From an uncultured Pelagibacteraceae bacterium (GTDB lineage Bacteria > Pseudomonadota > Alphaproteobacteria > Pelagibacterales > Pelagibacteraceae): 64,000 nt of DNA. The translations under genes were made by a program, and so were the position numbers. The DNA lies in contig CACOLA010000001.1 of assembly GCA_902627935.1 (NCBI GenBank), positions 210,334 through 274,333 on the forward strand, given 5' to 3'. Below, piece after piece: positions 1-7,107 of this stretch; position 1 is the first letter of the stretch; each line of letters starts with the position of its first letter. Below the pieces are notes generated by a model that saw nothing but the letters and a program-made list of their open reading frames with translations, searched no databases and was not told where the DNA came from.

Positions 1-630
1 ATATTTTGTAAGTGAATGAATTACTACAGCTGCACCGTGCTCAATCGGCCTACATATAACTGGAGCAGCAGTGTTATCCATTATTAGGGGTATGTTGTAT
101 TTTCGACCAATATCAGATACTTCTTTTATTGGAAAAACTCTTAAATATGGATTAGGTAAAGTTTCTCCATAAAAAGCTCTAGTTTTATCATCGATTTGAT
201 TTTCAAAATTTTTTGGATCTTTTGGATCTGCATACCTTATTTCAATACCAAGTTTACTTAAAGTGTGAGTGAACAAAGATACTGTTCCGCCGTACAAGTC
301 TGTAGAGCTTACAATATTATCACCAGACTGAGCAACATTTAATACAGAAAATAATGATGCTGTTTGTCCTGATGACACTGTTAAGCAAGCTAAACCTCCT
401 TCTAGTGCTGCAATTCTTTTTTCCAGTACATCATTTGTAGGATTCATTATTCTTGTATAAATGTTACCAAATTCTTTTAATGCAAAAAGATTTGCTGCGT
501 GATCCACACTGTTAAATTGATAAGATGTAGTTCTGTAAATTGGAACTGCTACAGCATTAGTTGTAGGATCACTCCTATAATCGCCACCATGTATTGCAAT
601 GGTCTCGGGGTTGTTTCTTTTTTTACTCAT
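1..630 (-). CDS. metY: O-acetylhomoserine sulfhydrylase (5' part, cut by window start)
   Basis: PLP-dependent enzyme of the Cys/Met metabolism family, expected to make homocysteine from O-acetylhomoserine and sulfide. The 210 visible residues start MSKKRNNPETIAIHGGDYRS, contain the cofactor-phosphate region SSGQTASLFSVLN and the metal-independent core DLYGGTVSLFTHTL, and reach SLTKY, whose lysine is the expected PLP Schiff-base residue, just before the window edge. The ATG at 630 follows an AGGAG ribosome site at 635-639 that lies inside a SAM-V aptamer, so translation should fall when S-adenosylmethionine is high. The family also contains cystathionine gamma-synthase and MetZ; the length of the N-terminal part and the SAM-riboswitch leader favour MetY. 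Confidence 0.9.
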   Translation of the reverse strand, partial: MSKKRNNPETIAIHGGDYRSDPTTNAVAVPIYRTTSYQFNSVDHAANLFALKEFGNIYTRIMNPTNDVLEKRIAALEGGLACLTVSSGQTASLFSVLNVAQSGDNIVSSTDLYGGTVSLFTHTLSKLGIEIRYADPKDPKNFENQIDDKTRAFYGETLPNPYLRVFPIKEVSDIGRKYNIPLIMDNTAAPVICRPIEHGAAVVIHSLTKY

Positions 631-633
631 TTT

Positions 634-691
634 ACTCCTTTTTTAGTGCTTTTACTTTATGTAAGGCGCACAATACAGTTCAAATGCCTAC
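634..691 (-). promoter_or_regulatory. SAM-V riboswitch covering the metY ribosome site
   Basis: On the minus strand the leader reads GGCATTTGAACTGTATTG, then GTGCGCC, an A-rich linker, and GCACTAAAAAAGGAG, ending 4 bases before the metY ATG. This matches the SAM-V aptamer I know from marine bacteria: a SAM-II-like core whose second pseudoknot strand contains the Shine-Dalgarno sequence (here 635-639). GTGC (loop side) can pair with GCAC next to the ribosome site. Ligand binding is expected to hide the ribosome site and block translation initiation. The identification rests on sequence pattern and position. Confidence 0.88.
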
Positions 692-705
692 CGATTATAT
701 AATGA

Positions 706-752
706 AGTTCCATTTTAGCAGTTTTATGCCCGCAATAGGATCAAATCGGCAT
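706..752 (-). promoter_or_regulatory. SAM-II riboswitch, first aptamer of a tandem
   Basis: The minus strand at 752-706 reads ATGCCGATTTGATCCTATTG, CGGGCAT, AAAACT, GCTAAAATGGA. It follows the SAM-II layout: a P1 stem (ATGCC with GGCAT), a loop carrying GATTTGATCC-ATTGC, an A-rich linker and a GCTAAAA-GGA strand that forms the pseudoknot with the loop. It sits about 15 bases upstream of the SAM-V aptamer and just after a -10-like TATGAT at 763-768, so the nascent metY mRNA would begin with this aptamer. SAM-II is often assigned transcriptional control and SAM-V translational control; no clear terminator hairpin with a T tract was seen between them. Confidence 0.82.
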
Positions 753-762
753 TTACTTTTCT

Positions 763-768
763 ATCATA
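763..768 (-). promoter_or_regulatory. Probable -10 element of metY
   Basis: TATGAT on the minus strand, with transcription predicted to start near 756, just ahead of the SAM-II aptamer at 752. No good -35 hexamer stands 17 bases upstream. The assignment depends mainly on this positional fit. Confidence 0.45.
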
Positions 769-798
769 AAGATGAGTAATTGCAATATAATTATCAAA

Positions 799-826
799 TT
801 GACTTTGAAGTTAATAATAGTATTAA
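799..826 (+). promoter_or_regulatory. Promoter of rplM-rpsI
   Basis: TTGACT (799-804), a 16-base spacer and TATTAA (821-826) make a sigma70-type promoter. The predicted start lies near 832-834, only 3 to 5 bases before the rplM ATG at 837, and no Shine-Dalgarno sequence is present, so the mRNA is probably nearly leaderless. Confidence 0.55.
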
Positions 827-836
827 TCCTGGCACA

Positions 837-1295
837 ATGACTAAATTCTTAAAAAAAGACCAGTTGTCTTCAAACTGGTATGAAATTGATGCTACAAACG
901 CAGTAGTTGGAAGACTAGCTACAGTAGTAACAAAAATTATAAGAGGAAAAAACAAAACTACATTTACTCCTCATATGGATGATGGAGATTTTGTAGTTGT
1001 TAAGAACATTGAGCATGTAAAATTTACTGGTAAAAAATTTGAAAATAAAAAATATTATAGACACACAGGTCATCCTGGGGGAATCAAAGAAACTACACCC
1101 GAAAAATTAGCTGAAAAAAAACCAGGTGAGGCTTTAAAGCTTGCGGTAAAGAGGATGTTGCCAGGTGGTGTTTTAGGAAAAAAACAATTAACTAAATTGA
1201 AAATTTACACTGGAAGTGAACACCCACATGCTGCTCAAAATCCAAAAGTAATTGAAATTGGAAAATTAAATAACAAAAATATCATAAGAAATTAA
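837..1295 (+). CDS. rplM: 50S ribosomal protein L13
   Basis: Large-subunit ribosomal protein L13, 152 aa, the usual length for the family. It begins MTKFLKKDQLSSNWYEIDAT and has the typical core NAVVGRLATVVTKIIRGKNK, the RHTGHPGG segment and the MLPGGVLGKKQL region. A reading frame stays open upstream to a TTG at 780, but that extension overlaps the promoter and does not resemble L13, so the ATG at 837 is preferred. rpsI follows with no gap (TAA then ATG), the classic L13-S9 pair. Confidence 0.97.
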   Translation: MTKFLKKDQLSSNWYEIDATNAVVGRLATVVTKIIRGKNKTTFTPHMDDGDFVVVKNIEHVKFTGKKFENKKYYRHTGHPGGIKETTPEKLAEKKPGEALKLAVKRMLPGGVLGKKQLTKLKIYTGSEHPHAAQNPKVIEIGKLNNKNIIRN

Positions 1296-1733
1296 ATGGA
1301 AACAACTCAATCAAACTCGAAAAAGGCTAAATTAAATCTAGACTTTAAAGATAGTAAATATGCAACTGGAAGACGTAAAACTTCAATTGCAAAAGTATGG
1401 CTTAAAAAGGGTACTGGTAAAATTTACGTAAATGGAAAATTATTTGATAAATATTTTGTAAGTGAAAATCATAAAATGCAAATTACTAGACCATTTGAAA
1501 TAATAAATCAGGCAACAGATTATGACGTAAGATGTAGTGTTAGTGGCGGTGGTCATACTGGTCAAGCTGGTGCTTTAGTCCACGGTATATCTAAAGCCTT
1601 AGTTCTTTTTGATGAAAAACTTAAAACGAGTTTAAAAACAGAAAATTTAACTACCAGAGATCCTAGAGCAGTTGAAAGAAAAAAACCTGGTAGAAAAAAA
1701 GCGAGAAGAAGCTTTCAGTTTTCTAAAAGATAA
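1296..1733 (+). CDS. rpsI: 30S ribosomal protein S9
   Basis: Small-subunit protein S9, 145 aa. It has the ATGRRKTSIAKVWL start of the core domain, the GGGHTGQAGALVHGI motif and the C-terminal tail ending in FSKR, with the lysine/arginine that reaches the ribosomal P site. The first roughly 20 residues are a lysine-rich extension. The start codon directly abuts the rplM stop, so translation is probably coupled. Confidence 0.97.
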   Translation: METTQSNSKKAKLNLDFKDSKYATGRRKTSIAKVWLKKGTGKIYVNGKLFDKYFVSENHKMQITRPFEIINQATDYDVRCSVSGGGHTGQAGALVHGISKALVLFDEKLKTSLKTENLTTRDPRAVERKKPGRKKARRSFQFSKR

Positions 1734-1752
1734 TTTTTTTTTAAGTCTAAAT

Positions 1753-1761
1753 TGCTATAAT
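1753..1761 (+). promoter_or_regulatory. Extended -10 promoter abutting argC
   Basis: TGCTATAAT is a perfect extended -10 element (TGnTATAAT). The argC ATG begins 5 bases after it, at 1767, where transcription itself would be expected to start. No ribosome site is present between them, so the argC mRNA is predicted to be leaderless. Confidence 0.55.
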
Positions 1762-1766
1762 GTAAA

Positions 1767-2789
1767 ATGCCTAAGCTTAATGTATTAGTTGCCGGATCAA
1801 CAGGATATATAGGTATCCAGTTAGTTAGTTTATTATTAAAACATAGGTATATTAATATTAAATATCTTTGTGGAAATAGCTCTGTTGGAAAAAAAATTTC
1901 AGTCTATGAAAAAAATTTACAAAATAAAAAATTACCTAGAATTACAAAATTTAATTTTAAATTTTTAAAAGATGTGGATATAGTATTTACTGCTTTACCG
2001 AATGGGGAAGCTCAAAAAATTTCAAAAAAACTCCTAGTAAATAATATATTGATTGATTTAGCTGCTGATTTTAGATTGAATAAACCATCTGATTACTTGA
2101 AATGGTATAAATTAAAACATCAGGCACCAAGACTAATTAAAAAATCATTTTACTCACTACCAGAATTAACAGGAAAAAAATTAATGAATTATCAAATTAT
2201 AGCATGCCCTGGTTGTTACCCAACATCTATTTTACTTGCATTAACTCCTCTAATAAAAAAGAAATTAATAAAAAAAAATAATATCATTATTGATTCTAAA
2301 TCAGGATATTCAGGAGCTGGTAGAAAAGTTCATAAAAAATACAAAAATAAGAATTTGTATGAATCTTTAAGTTCATATGGAGTTGGTTTCCATCGACATA
2401 ATTCTGAAATTCAACAATATTTTAATAAGATTTCTAAAAGTGGAATTCATTTTTCTTTTACCCCGCATTTAACACCAATGTTTAGAGGTATTTTAAGTAC
2501 AATTTACGTGGATTTGAATAATGGAAAAACAATTAAAAATTTACATAATGAACTTGTTAAATTTTACAAAAATTCTTCCTTTGTTAAGGTATTAAATTTA
2601 GATTCTATGTTGAGTACTAATAATGTAATTAATACAAATAATTGTGAAATATCTGTATGTAAAACAAAACATAAAGATAAAGCAATTATATTGTCAACAA
2701 TTGATAACTTGATAAAAGGTGGTGCTGGTCAAGCAATACAAAATATGAATATTTTAAAAAATTTTAGGGAAAATGAAGGACTTGAATGA
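1767..2789 (+). CDS. argC: N-acetyl-gamma-glutamyl-phosphate reductase
   Basis: NADPH-dependent third step of arginine biosynthesis, converting N-acetylglutamyl phosphate to the semialdehyde. The 340-aa protein opens with the Rossmann motif AGSTGYIG, has the catalytic cysteine in ACPGCYPTS near residue 150, and the catalytic histidine in GFHRHNSEI near 210. Length matches the long bacterial ArgC type. It opens a five-gene plus-strand run; the next gene, a small lipoprotein, overlaps its stop codon (ATGA). Confidence 0.96.
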   Translation: MPKLNVLVAGSTGYIGIQLVSLLLKHRYINIKYLCGNSSVGKKISVYEKNLQNKKLPRITKFNFKFLKDVDIVFTALPNGEAQKISKKLLVNNILIDLAADFRLNKPSDYLKWYKLKHQAPRLIKKSFYSLPELTGKKLMNYQIIACPGCYPTSILLALTPLIKKKLIKKNNIIIDSKSGYSGAGRKVHKKYKNKNLYESLSSYGVGFHRHNSEIQQYFNKISKSGIHFSFTPHLTPMFRGILSTIYVDLNNGKTIKNLHNELVKFYKNSSFVKVLNLDSMLSTNNVINTNNCEISVCKTKHKDKAIILSTIDNLIKGGAGQAIQNMNILKNFRENEGLE

Positions 2790-2959
2790 AAAAATTACTT
2801 ATTATTTTAATTCTAATTACAGGTTGTTCAACTCAGAATGATAAATTTGGTAATAATACTCTGAATATTAATTTTTCAGATAATATGTCTTTTGAGGAAT
2901 TTCAGAGTAAACTTGAAGAATATGCGAAAAATAGTCCTTATCCAAACATAAACAATTAG
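2786..2959 (+). CDS. Small predicted lipoprotein (57 aa)
   Basis: Starts with ATG overlapping the argC stop (ATGA) and ends in TAG directly before the hom ATG, so it fills the gap exactly. The protein begins MKKLLIILILITGCSTQNDK: a short lysine-positive start, hydrophobic core and a lipobox ITGC, giving a mature lipoprotein of about 44 residues lipidated on the cysteine near position 14. The remainder is acidic (FEEFQSKLEEYAKNS). No domain was recognised. The perfect packing between two coupled genes and the clean lipobox argue for a real gene; its role is unknown. Confidence 0.75.
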   Translation: MKKLLIILILITGCSTQNDKFGNNTLNINFSDNMSFEEFQSKLEEYAKNSPYPNINN

Positions 2960-4252
2960 ATGAATAGAATTATCAAAATTGTAGTTGTTGGCTTGGGTCA
3001 AGTTGGCAACTATCTGTATAATGAGCTAAAGATCAAAGCAAAAGATATTGAGTCTAAAACAGGAAAAAAAATAAAAATTGTTGCTATTTCAGCAAAGTCA
3101 AAAAATAAAAAAAGGAAATTTAAGATTGATAAAAAAATTTTTTATTCTGATCCTTTAAAAACAATCACTGAAAAAAATCCTGATATTGTGTTTGAGGTTA
3201 TTGGTCAATCTGATGGTATTTCTAAACGTATTGTTGAAAAAGCTTTAAAGAATAAGATACATGTTATAACTCCAAATAAAGCTTTAATAGCAAAACATGG
3301 AAATTATCTTGCAAAAATAGCTGAAGAAAATAATGTTAACTTAGAATTTGAAGCTTCAGTAGCTGGGGGGATACCTATTTTAAGAACTATTAAAGAGAGT
3401 CTTGCATCAAACAAAATTTCAAAAATTTACGGAATTTTAAATGGAACTACTAATTATATCCTTTCAGAGATGGAAAATTCTAATCAAAATTTTTCAGAGG
3501 TATTAAAAAAAGCTCAAAATCTTGGGTATGCCGAACCAATTAATCCAAAATTAGATTTAAATGGTTCTGATGCTTTTGCAAAAGTTAGAATATTATCTGC
3601 TCTGGGTTTCAAAAGTAAAATTTCTAAGGCAAAGTGCTTAATGGAAGGTATAGAAAAAATTGAGTTGAAAGATATTAAAATTGCAAATCAATTAGGTTTA
3701 AGAATAAAGTTACTTGGTATTTCTGAAATAAAAAACAATCATCTTTTTGAAACAGTACATCCCTGTCTTGTAAGTAAAAAGTCTTATATAGGTAATGTTA
3801 ACGGAGTTATGAATGCTGTTATAACCGAAGGAAAACCTGTTGGAGAGAGCATTTTGCAAGGGGAGGGAGCTGGACCTGGTCCAACTTCGTCAGCATTATT
3901 ATCTGATTTAATTTCTATATTGTGTGGAGATGTTAAAAATCCTCTTGGTGTCTCTGTATCTAAATTAAGATCTTTAAAACAGTATAATATAAATAATTAT
4001 GTTAATTCTTTATATTTAAGATTTGAAGTTAAAGATAAACCAGGTGTTTTGTCAGAAATTACTAATAGATTAGCTAAATATAACATATCCGTAAAAAGAA
4101 TTATTCAAACTCCTGATAAGAAGAATAATAAAGCAACAATTGTTATTATTACACATAAAACATCAGAGTTAAATTGTAAGAATTGTTTATCAATATTTAA
4201 AAATCATAAGAATATTCTTAAGAAACCCACTCTAATAAGACTGTTAAATTAA
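2960..4252 (+). CDS. hom: Homoserine dehydrogenase
   Basis: NAD(P)H-dependent reduction of aspartate semialdehyde to homoserine, the branch toward threonine and methionine. The 430-aa protein has the nucleotide-binding GLGQVGNYL, the catalytic-domain signature EASVAGGIPILRTIKESL, ILNGTTNYIL, and a C-terminal ACT domain beginning near YLRFEVKDKPGVLSEITN, as in monofunctional bacterial enzymes subject to threonine feedback. It supplies homoserine, whose acetyl ester is the MetY substrate. Confidence 0.95.
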   Translation: MNRIIKIVVVGLGQVGNYLYNELKIKAKDIESKTGKKIKIVAISAKSKNKKRKFKIDKKIFYSDPLKTITEKNPDIVFEVIGQSDGISKRIVEKALKNKIHVITPNKALIAKHGNYLAKIAEENNVNLEFEASVAGGIPILRTIKESLASNKISKIYGILNGTTNYILSEMENSNQNFSEVLKKAQNLGYAEPINPKLDLNGSDAFAKVRILSALGFKSKISKAKCLMEGIEKIELKDIKIANQLGLRIKLLGISEIKNNHLFETVHPCLVSKKSYIGNVNGVMNAVITEGKPVGESILQGEGAGPGPTSSALLSDLISILCGDVKNPLGVSVSKLRSLKQYNINNYVNSLYLRFEVKDKPGVLSEITNRLAKYNISVKRIIQTPDKKNNKATIVIITHKTSELNCKNCLSIFKNHKNILKKPTLIRLLN

Positions 4253-5154
4253 TGGATATTTATTTAAAACTCTTTGAGGTTTTATTTCCTGTTTTCTTTG
4301 TAGTTGGGATTGGTTATTACTTAGGAAAAAAAAATCCAAAAATTGATACTACGTTTATTACTAATTTTGCAGCAAATGTAGGTACACCAGCAATGATTAT
4401 TTATGCTTTAAATCCTGTAAATATTTCATTTAACATTTTTCTTGATTATTTTTGGTATTACGCTTTGGCCATTTGTGGATTTATGATTACTGGAATTATA
4501 ATACTATATTTTTTAAGAACTAAAGATATTATAAGAGAATTACCTCCATTGACAATGCCCAATACTGGCAATATGGGTTTACCAATATGTTTATTTGCTT
4601 ACGGTTCACAAGGCCTTGGTGTTTCGGCTGCTATATCTGCTCTAATCATTCTATGCCACTTTACATTAGGTGTATTTTTAGCTGATAGAAAATTTAGTTT
4701 AAATGTTATTCTTAAGAGCCCACCTTTTTACGCAATTGTAATTGCTGTAATTTTACTTTATCACAATTTAGAGCTTCCTGGATTTGTTGAAAATACTACT
4801 TTTTTACTTATGTATGCAACAATTTTCCTCATTTTAATGTCTTTAGGGATAGCATTAACAAGATTAAAAGTTTTTTCAATTAATAAAGCAATATTTTCAT
4901 CTATAGGTCGAGTAATTATTGGTCCTATAATTGGATATTTATTAATCTTATATTTTAATTTAGAGGGATTTGCAGCTGGTGTTTTATTAATACAGTGTTC
5001 AATGCCTAGTGCTGTTCTTAATTATCTTGTAGCATCAATATATTCACCTAAAAAGATTGTCGATAGTGTAGCAAGTACTATTGTTGTATCAACTCTTATG
5101 TCTTTTATAACTGTACCATTTGTCGTATTCTTTGCTTTAAAATACTTTAATTAA
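4252..5154 (+). CDS. AEC family transporter (auxin efflux carrier fold)
   Basis: A 300-aa integral membrane protein with about ten hydrophobic helices. The family motif in TMPNTGNMGLPICLFAYG and the C-terminal QCSMPSAVLNYLVASIY are characteristic of the AEC family, whose bacterial members move organic anions such as malate or malonate. The ATG overlaps the hom TAA by one base, so it is co-transcribed with amino acid genes. The substrate cannot be read from the sequence. Confidence 0.85.
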   Translation: MDIYLKLFEVLFPVFFVVGIGYYLGKKNPKIDTTFITNFAANVGTPAMIIYALNPVNISFNIFLDYFWYYALAICGFMITGIIILYFLRTKDIIRELPPLTMPNTGNMGLPICLFAYGSQGLGVSAAISALIILCHFTLGVFLADRKFSLNVILKSPPFYAIVIAVILLYHNLELPGFVENTTFLLMYATIFLILMSLGIALTRLKVFSINKAIFSSIGRVIIGPIIGYLLILYFNLEGFAAGVLLIQCSMPSAVLNYLVASIYSPKKIVDSVASTIVVSTLMSFITVPFVVFFALKYFN

Positions 5155-5171
5155 TCTATATCCTTCAATAA

Positions 5172-6023
5172 ATGAAGGCTATAATTTTCAATTTATTAGC
5201 TTGGGTAATGCTTCCAATAATGGATGGGTTTGCAAAATACTTAAGTGCAGATCTACCTGTGCTGCAAATAACATGGGCAAGATATTTTTTTACTGTTGTA
5301 TTCACTCTTCCAATAATGTTTTTCTTTTTTAGAAAAAATCTTGTATGGACTGATAAACCAAAATTACAATTCATAAGAGGTTTAATTCTTTTAACAGCTA
5401 ATATCTGTTTTTTTTATGCAATTTCCGTAATTTCTTTAGCAAAAGCATTAACTTTAGCCTTTGTTGCTCCTTTAATAGTTACAGCTTTTTCTCCTGTTTT
5501 TTTAGATGAGAAGGTAGGATTCAGAAGATGGTCTGCAGTAATCATAGGTTTTATAGGTTCTTTGGTAGTTATAAGGCCAGGTTATGTTGAAATTAACTTA
5601 GCAAGTATAGCTGCTCTTGGTACAGGTGTAATGTATGGGTTTTATTTGATTATTACTCGTAAACTAAGTACCTCAGACAATCCTTTATTAACTTTATTGC
5701 TAACTGGTGTAGTAGGGGCCGTAATAATATCAACTGTAATGCCGTTTGTATGGGTTAGACCTAGCTTAAATCAGTGGTCTATGATGGCTGCTATAGGTGT
5801 ATTTGCTTGTATAGGGCATTTATTTCTAATATTGTCTCTCAAATACGCTGATGCTTCTAAATTAGCTCCATTCAGCTACTTTGAGATCATTACAAACATC
5901 ATTATAGGTTATTATTTCTTTAGTGATTTCCCTGATAATTGGACTTTCCTTGGATTATTCATTATTGTTTTAAGTGGTATCTATATATCCAGAAGAGAGA
6001 ATTTGGTTAAAAAAGTTAAATAA
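5172..6023 (+). CDS. EamA/DMT family transporter
   Basis: A 283-aa protein with ten predicted membrane helices in two EamA repeats. It opens with AWVMLPIMDGFAKYL, and the end of the first repeat carries LAFVAPLIVTAFSPVFLDEK, a classic drug/metabolite transporter signature. Such proteins in alphaproteobacteria include metabolite exporters and S-adenosylmethionine importers; the substrate here is not determined. It is 17 bases downstream of the AEC gene and ends the operon at the start of a 459-base non-coding region. Confidence 0.85.
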   Translation: MKAIIFNLLAWVMLPIMDGFAKYLSADLPVLQITWARYFFTVVFTLPIMFFFFRKNLVWTDKPKLQFIRGLILLTANICFFYAISVISLAKALTLAFVAPLIVTAFSPVFLDEKVGFRRWSAVIIGFIGSLVVIRPGYVEINLASIAALGTGVMYGFYLIITRKLSTSDNPLLTLLLTGVVGAVIISTVMPFVWVRPSLNQWSMMAAIGVFACIGHLFLILSLKYADASKLAPFSYFEIITNIIIGYYFFSDFPDNWTFLGLFIIVLSGIYISRRENLVKKVK

Positions 6024-6258
6024 TAGGTATTATTTATTTACTAATAATTGAAGTATTACATTAAGTATAATAATTAAACTACTGTTTTTATTATATTTTA
6101 TTAATAATAAAAAAACTGAAATTATTATAATATTTTGAATTATTTAATATTAAATTACCTTAGTATGCTGTGCAAGAATTTGAATTTTTGGTAATTTATT
6201 AAAACATCAAATAATCCTTTGAAATAGGGGCTTTTTTCGATTGTGGTTATAAAAATTC

Positions 6259-6360
6259 CCTAAAAATAGATCAGTCTAAAAGCATTGATATAGTTGAATA
6301 GTAGAGCGATGCACTAATTGAATATAGCATTTAAACGTCCATAGAGGGGTCTATTTTAGG
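6259..6360 (+). ncRNA. Candidate structured RNA
   Basis: CCTAAAAATAGATC (6259-6272) pairs with GGTCTATTTTAGG (6348-6360) over 13 base pairs with one bulged A, enclosing about 75 bases. Inside, GCATTG (6281-6286) pairs with CGATGC (6307-6312), giving a nested hairpin. The enclosed bases are less A/T-rich than the flanks. It does not match tmRNA, RNase P, SRP or 6S RNA motifs that I could check. SAR11 genomes are known to carry structured RNAs in their longer intergenic regions. The strand is uncertain because the inverted repeat is symmetric. Confidence 0.35.
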
Positions 6361-6396
6361 TATAAGCTAATATATGGTACAACTGAAGGGTGAACT

Positions 6397-6441
6397 ATGT
6401 TATTTAGAAAGAAATCACGTAAAAAGGGAAAAAAACGTTGA
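6397..6441 (+). CDS. Possible 14-residue highly basic peptide
   Basis: An ATG preceded by GAAGGGTG opens the frame MLFRKKSRKKGKKR, ten of whose fourteen residues are lysine or arginine, and ends in TGA. It follows the candidate RNA by 36 bases. An A-rich stretch easily produces lysine codons by chance, so this is only a possibility; a leader peptide or chance frame are both compatible with what is seen. Confidence 0.15.
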   Translation: MLFRKKSRKKGKKR

Positions 6442-6482
6442 TTTTACTTACTTTTTTGGCTTAAAAAAGCCTCAAATTAGGG

Positions 6483-6752
6483 CTAAATCACAACCTTTTC
6501 AGATCTAAGTAATTTGAGCTTTTGCCTAATTCCACCTCTTCCAGAGTAGCCACCAAGAGCTCCATCAGACCTAATCACTCTATGACAGGGTATTTTTGGA
6601 GCATATGGGTTTTTAGCACAAGCATTAGCCACAGCACGAGCCGATTTAGGGCTTTTTATGCCTATAGCCACCTGTTTATAGGTTTTTACTTTACCTTTTG
6701 GTATTGTTTTAAGATATTTCCAGACTTTTAATTGAAATTTCGTTCCCTGCAC
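6483..6752 (-). CDS. Ogt-like alkyltransferase, single C-terminal domain
   Basis: An 89-aa protein consisting only of the DNA-binding/active-site domain of O6-alkylguanine-DNA alkyltransferases. It has FQLKVWKYLKTIPKGKVKTY, RAVANACAKNP and the active-site motif PCHRVI, with the acceptor cysteine present, followed by GALGGYSGRGG. Alkyltransferase-like (ATL) proteins of similar size usually have tryptophan at the cysteine position, so this one could still transfer alkyl groups. The start is GTG at 6752 because an in-frame stop lies three codons upstream. It follows the 58-aa membrane protein gene by 6 bases and probably shares its mRNA. Confidence 0.85.
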   Translation of the reverse strand: MQGTKFQLKVWKYLKTIPKGKVKTYKQVAIGIKSPKSARAVANACAKNPYAPKIPCHRVIRSDGALGGYSGRGGIRQKLKLLRSEKVVI

Positions 6753-6758
6753 TGATTT

Positions 6759-6935
6759 TTAGCGTGGAATTAATAAAATTATGTAACTTAAAAAGAATAT
6801 AATAGCCATTACAGACAAGAATATCGTGTTAAAGCTCTTAGCTGTGTTTCGATATTGAATAAAACTCAATATAACAAACCCTATTGAGCTTATCAGGAAC
6901 CATACCGCAGGAATTTCGCCATCAATTGAACCCAT
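6759..6935 (-). CDS. Small membrane protein (58 aa)
   Basis: Begins MGSIDGEIPAVWFLISS and contains two hydrophobic segments, about residues 10-27 and 37-56, separated by QYRNTAKSFN. A good ribosome site, AAAAAAGGA, lies 7 bases before the ATG and overlaps the end of the upstream 38-aa gene. The TAA is 6 bases before the GTG of the alkyltransferase gene. This tight spacing supports a three-gene transcript. No family was recognised. Confidence 0.55.
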   Translation of the reverse strand: MGSIDGEIPAVWFLISSIGFVILSFIQYRNTAKSFNTIFLSVMAIIFFLSYIILLIPR

Positions 6936-6938
6936 AAT

Positions 6939-7055
6939 TTATCCTTTTTTCTGATGTTTATCCCATAAAAAGATTGCGGTAAACAATATAAAATACACCA
7001 TAATTGATAAGAAAATTTCTCCAAAAACGAATATGGCAATGGAATTGCCAGACAT
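6939..7055 (-). CDS. Small membrane protein (38 aa)
   Basis: Begins MSGNSIAIFVFGEIFLSIMV, with one hydrophobic helix over most of residues 5-30 and a charged end WDKHQKKG. Its stop is 3 bases before the ATG of the 58-aa membrane protein. A longer overlapping frame (73 codons from 7114) exists in another phase but has a composition unlike its neighbours. No ribosome site is obvious ahead of this ATG, and in-frame codons continue upstream, so the exact start is uncertain. Function unknown. Confidence 0.45.
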   Translation of the reverse strand: MSGNSIAIFVFGEIFLSIMVYFILFTAIFLWDKHQKKG

Positions 7056-7107
7056 AAATATAAAAAAATTTTTGCAAGTTCTGACATAGAATTTAAAATT
7101 ATAATAG

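Larger units (their letters stand above)
6024..6482 (+). other. 459-base non-coding stretch at the edge of the accessory block
   Basis: Bases 6024-6165 are almost pure A/T with no convincing feature. From about 6200 the composition rises in G/C (AGGGGC, AGAGGGGTC) and contains the paired arms of a candidate RNA (6259-6360), a 14-codon very basic reading frame (6397-6441) and a short hairpin GGCTT-AAAA-AAGCC at 6458-6471. That hairpin lacks a T tract on either side suitable for a strong intrinsic terminator. No protein homologous to anything I recognise is encoded here. Confidence 0.6.

Noticed and set aside
499..779. Two plus-strand frames of 61-67 codons opposite the metY start
   Set aside because: They run antisense to metY and across the riboswitch leader; the aptamer patterns and the metY frame explain the sequence better.
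780..836. N-terminal extension of rplM from a TTG codon
   Set aside because: The extension covers the TTGACT/TATTAA promoter and does not resemble the L13 N-terminus; the ATG at 837 gives the normal length.
6458..6471. GGCTT-AAAA-AAGCC hairpin as an intrinsic terminator
   Set aside because: The T run lies upstream of the stem on the plus strand and there is only an A run after it on the minus strand, so it does not have terminator form in either direction.
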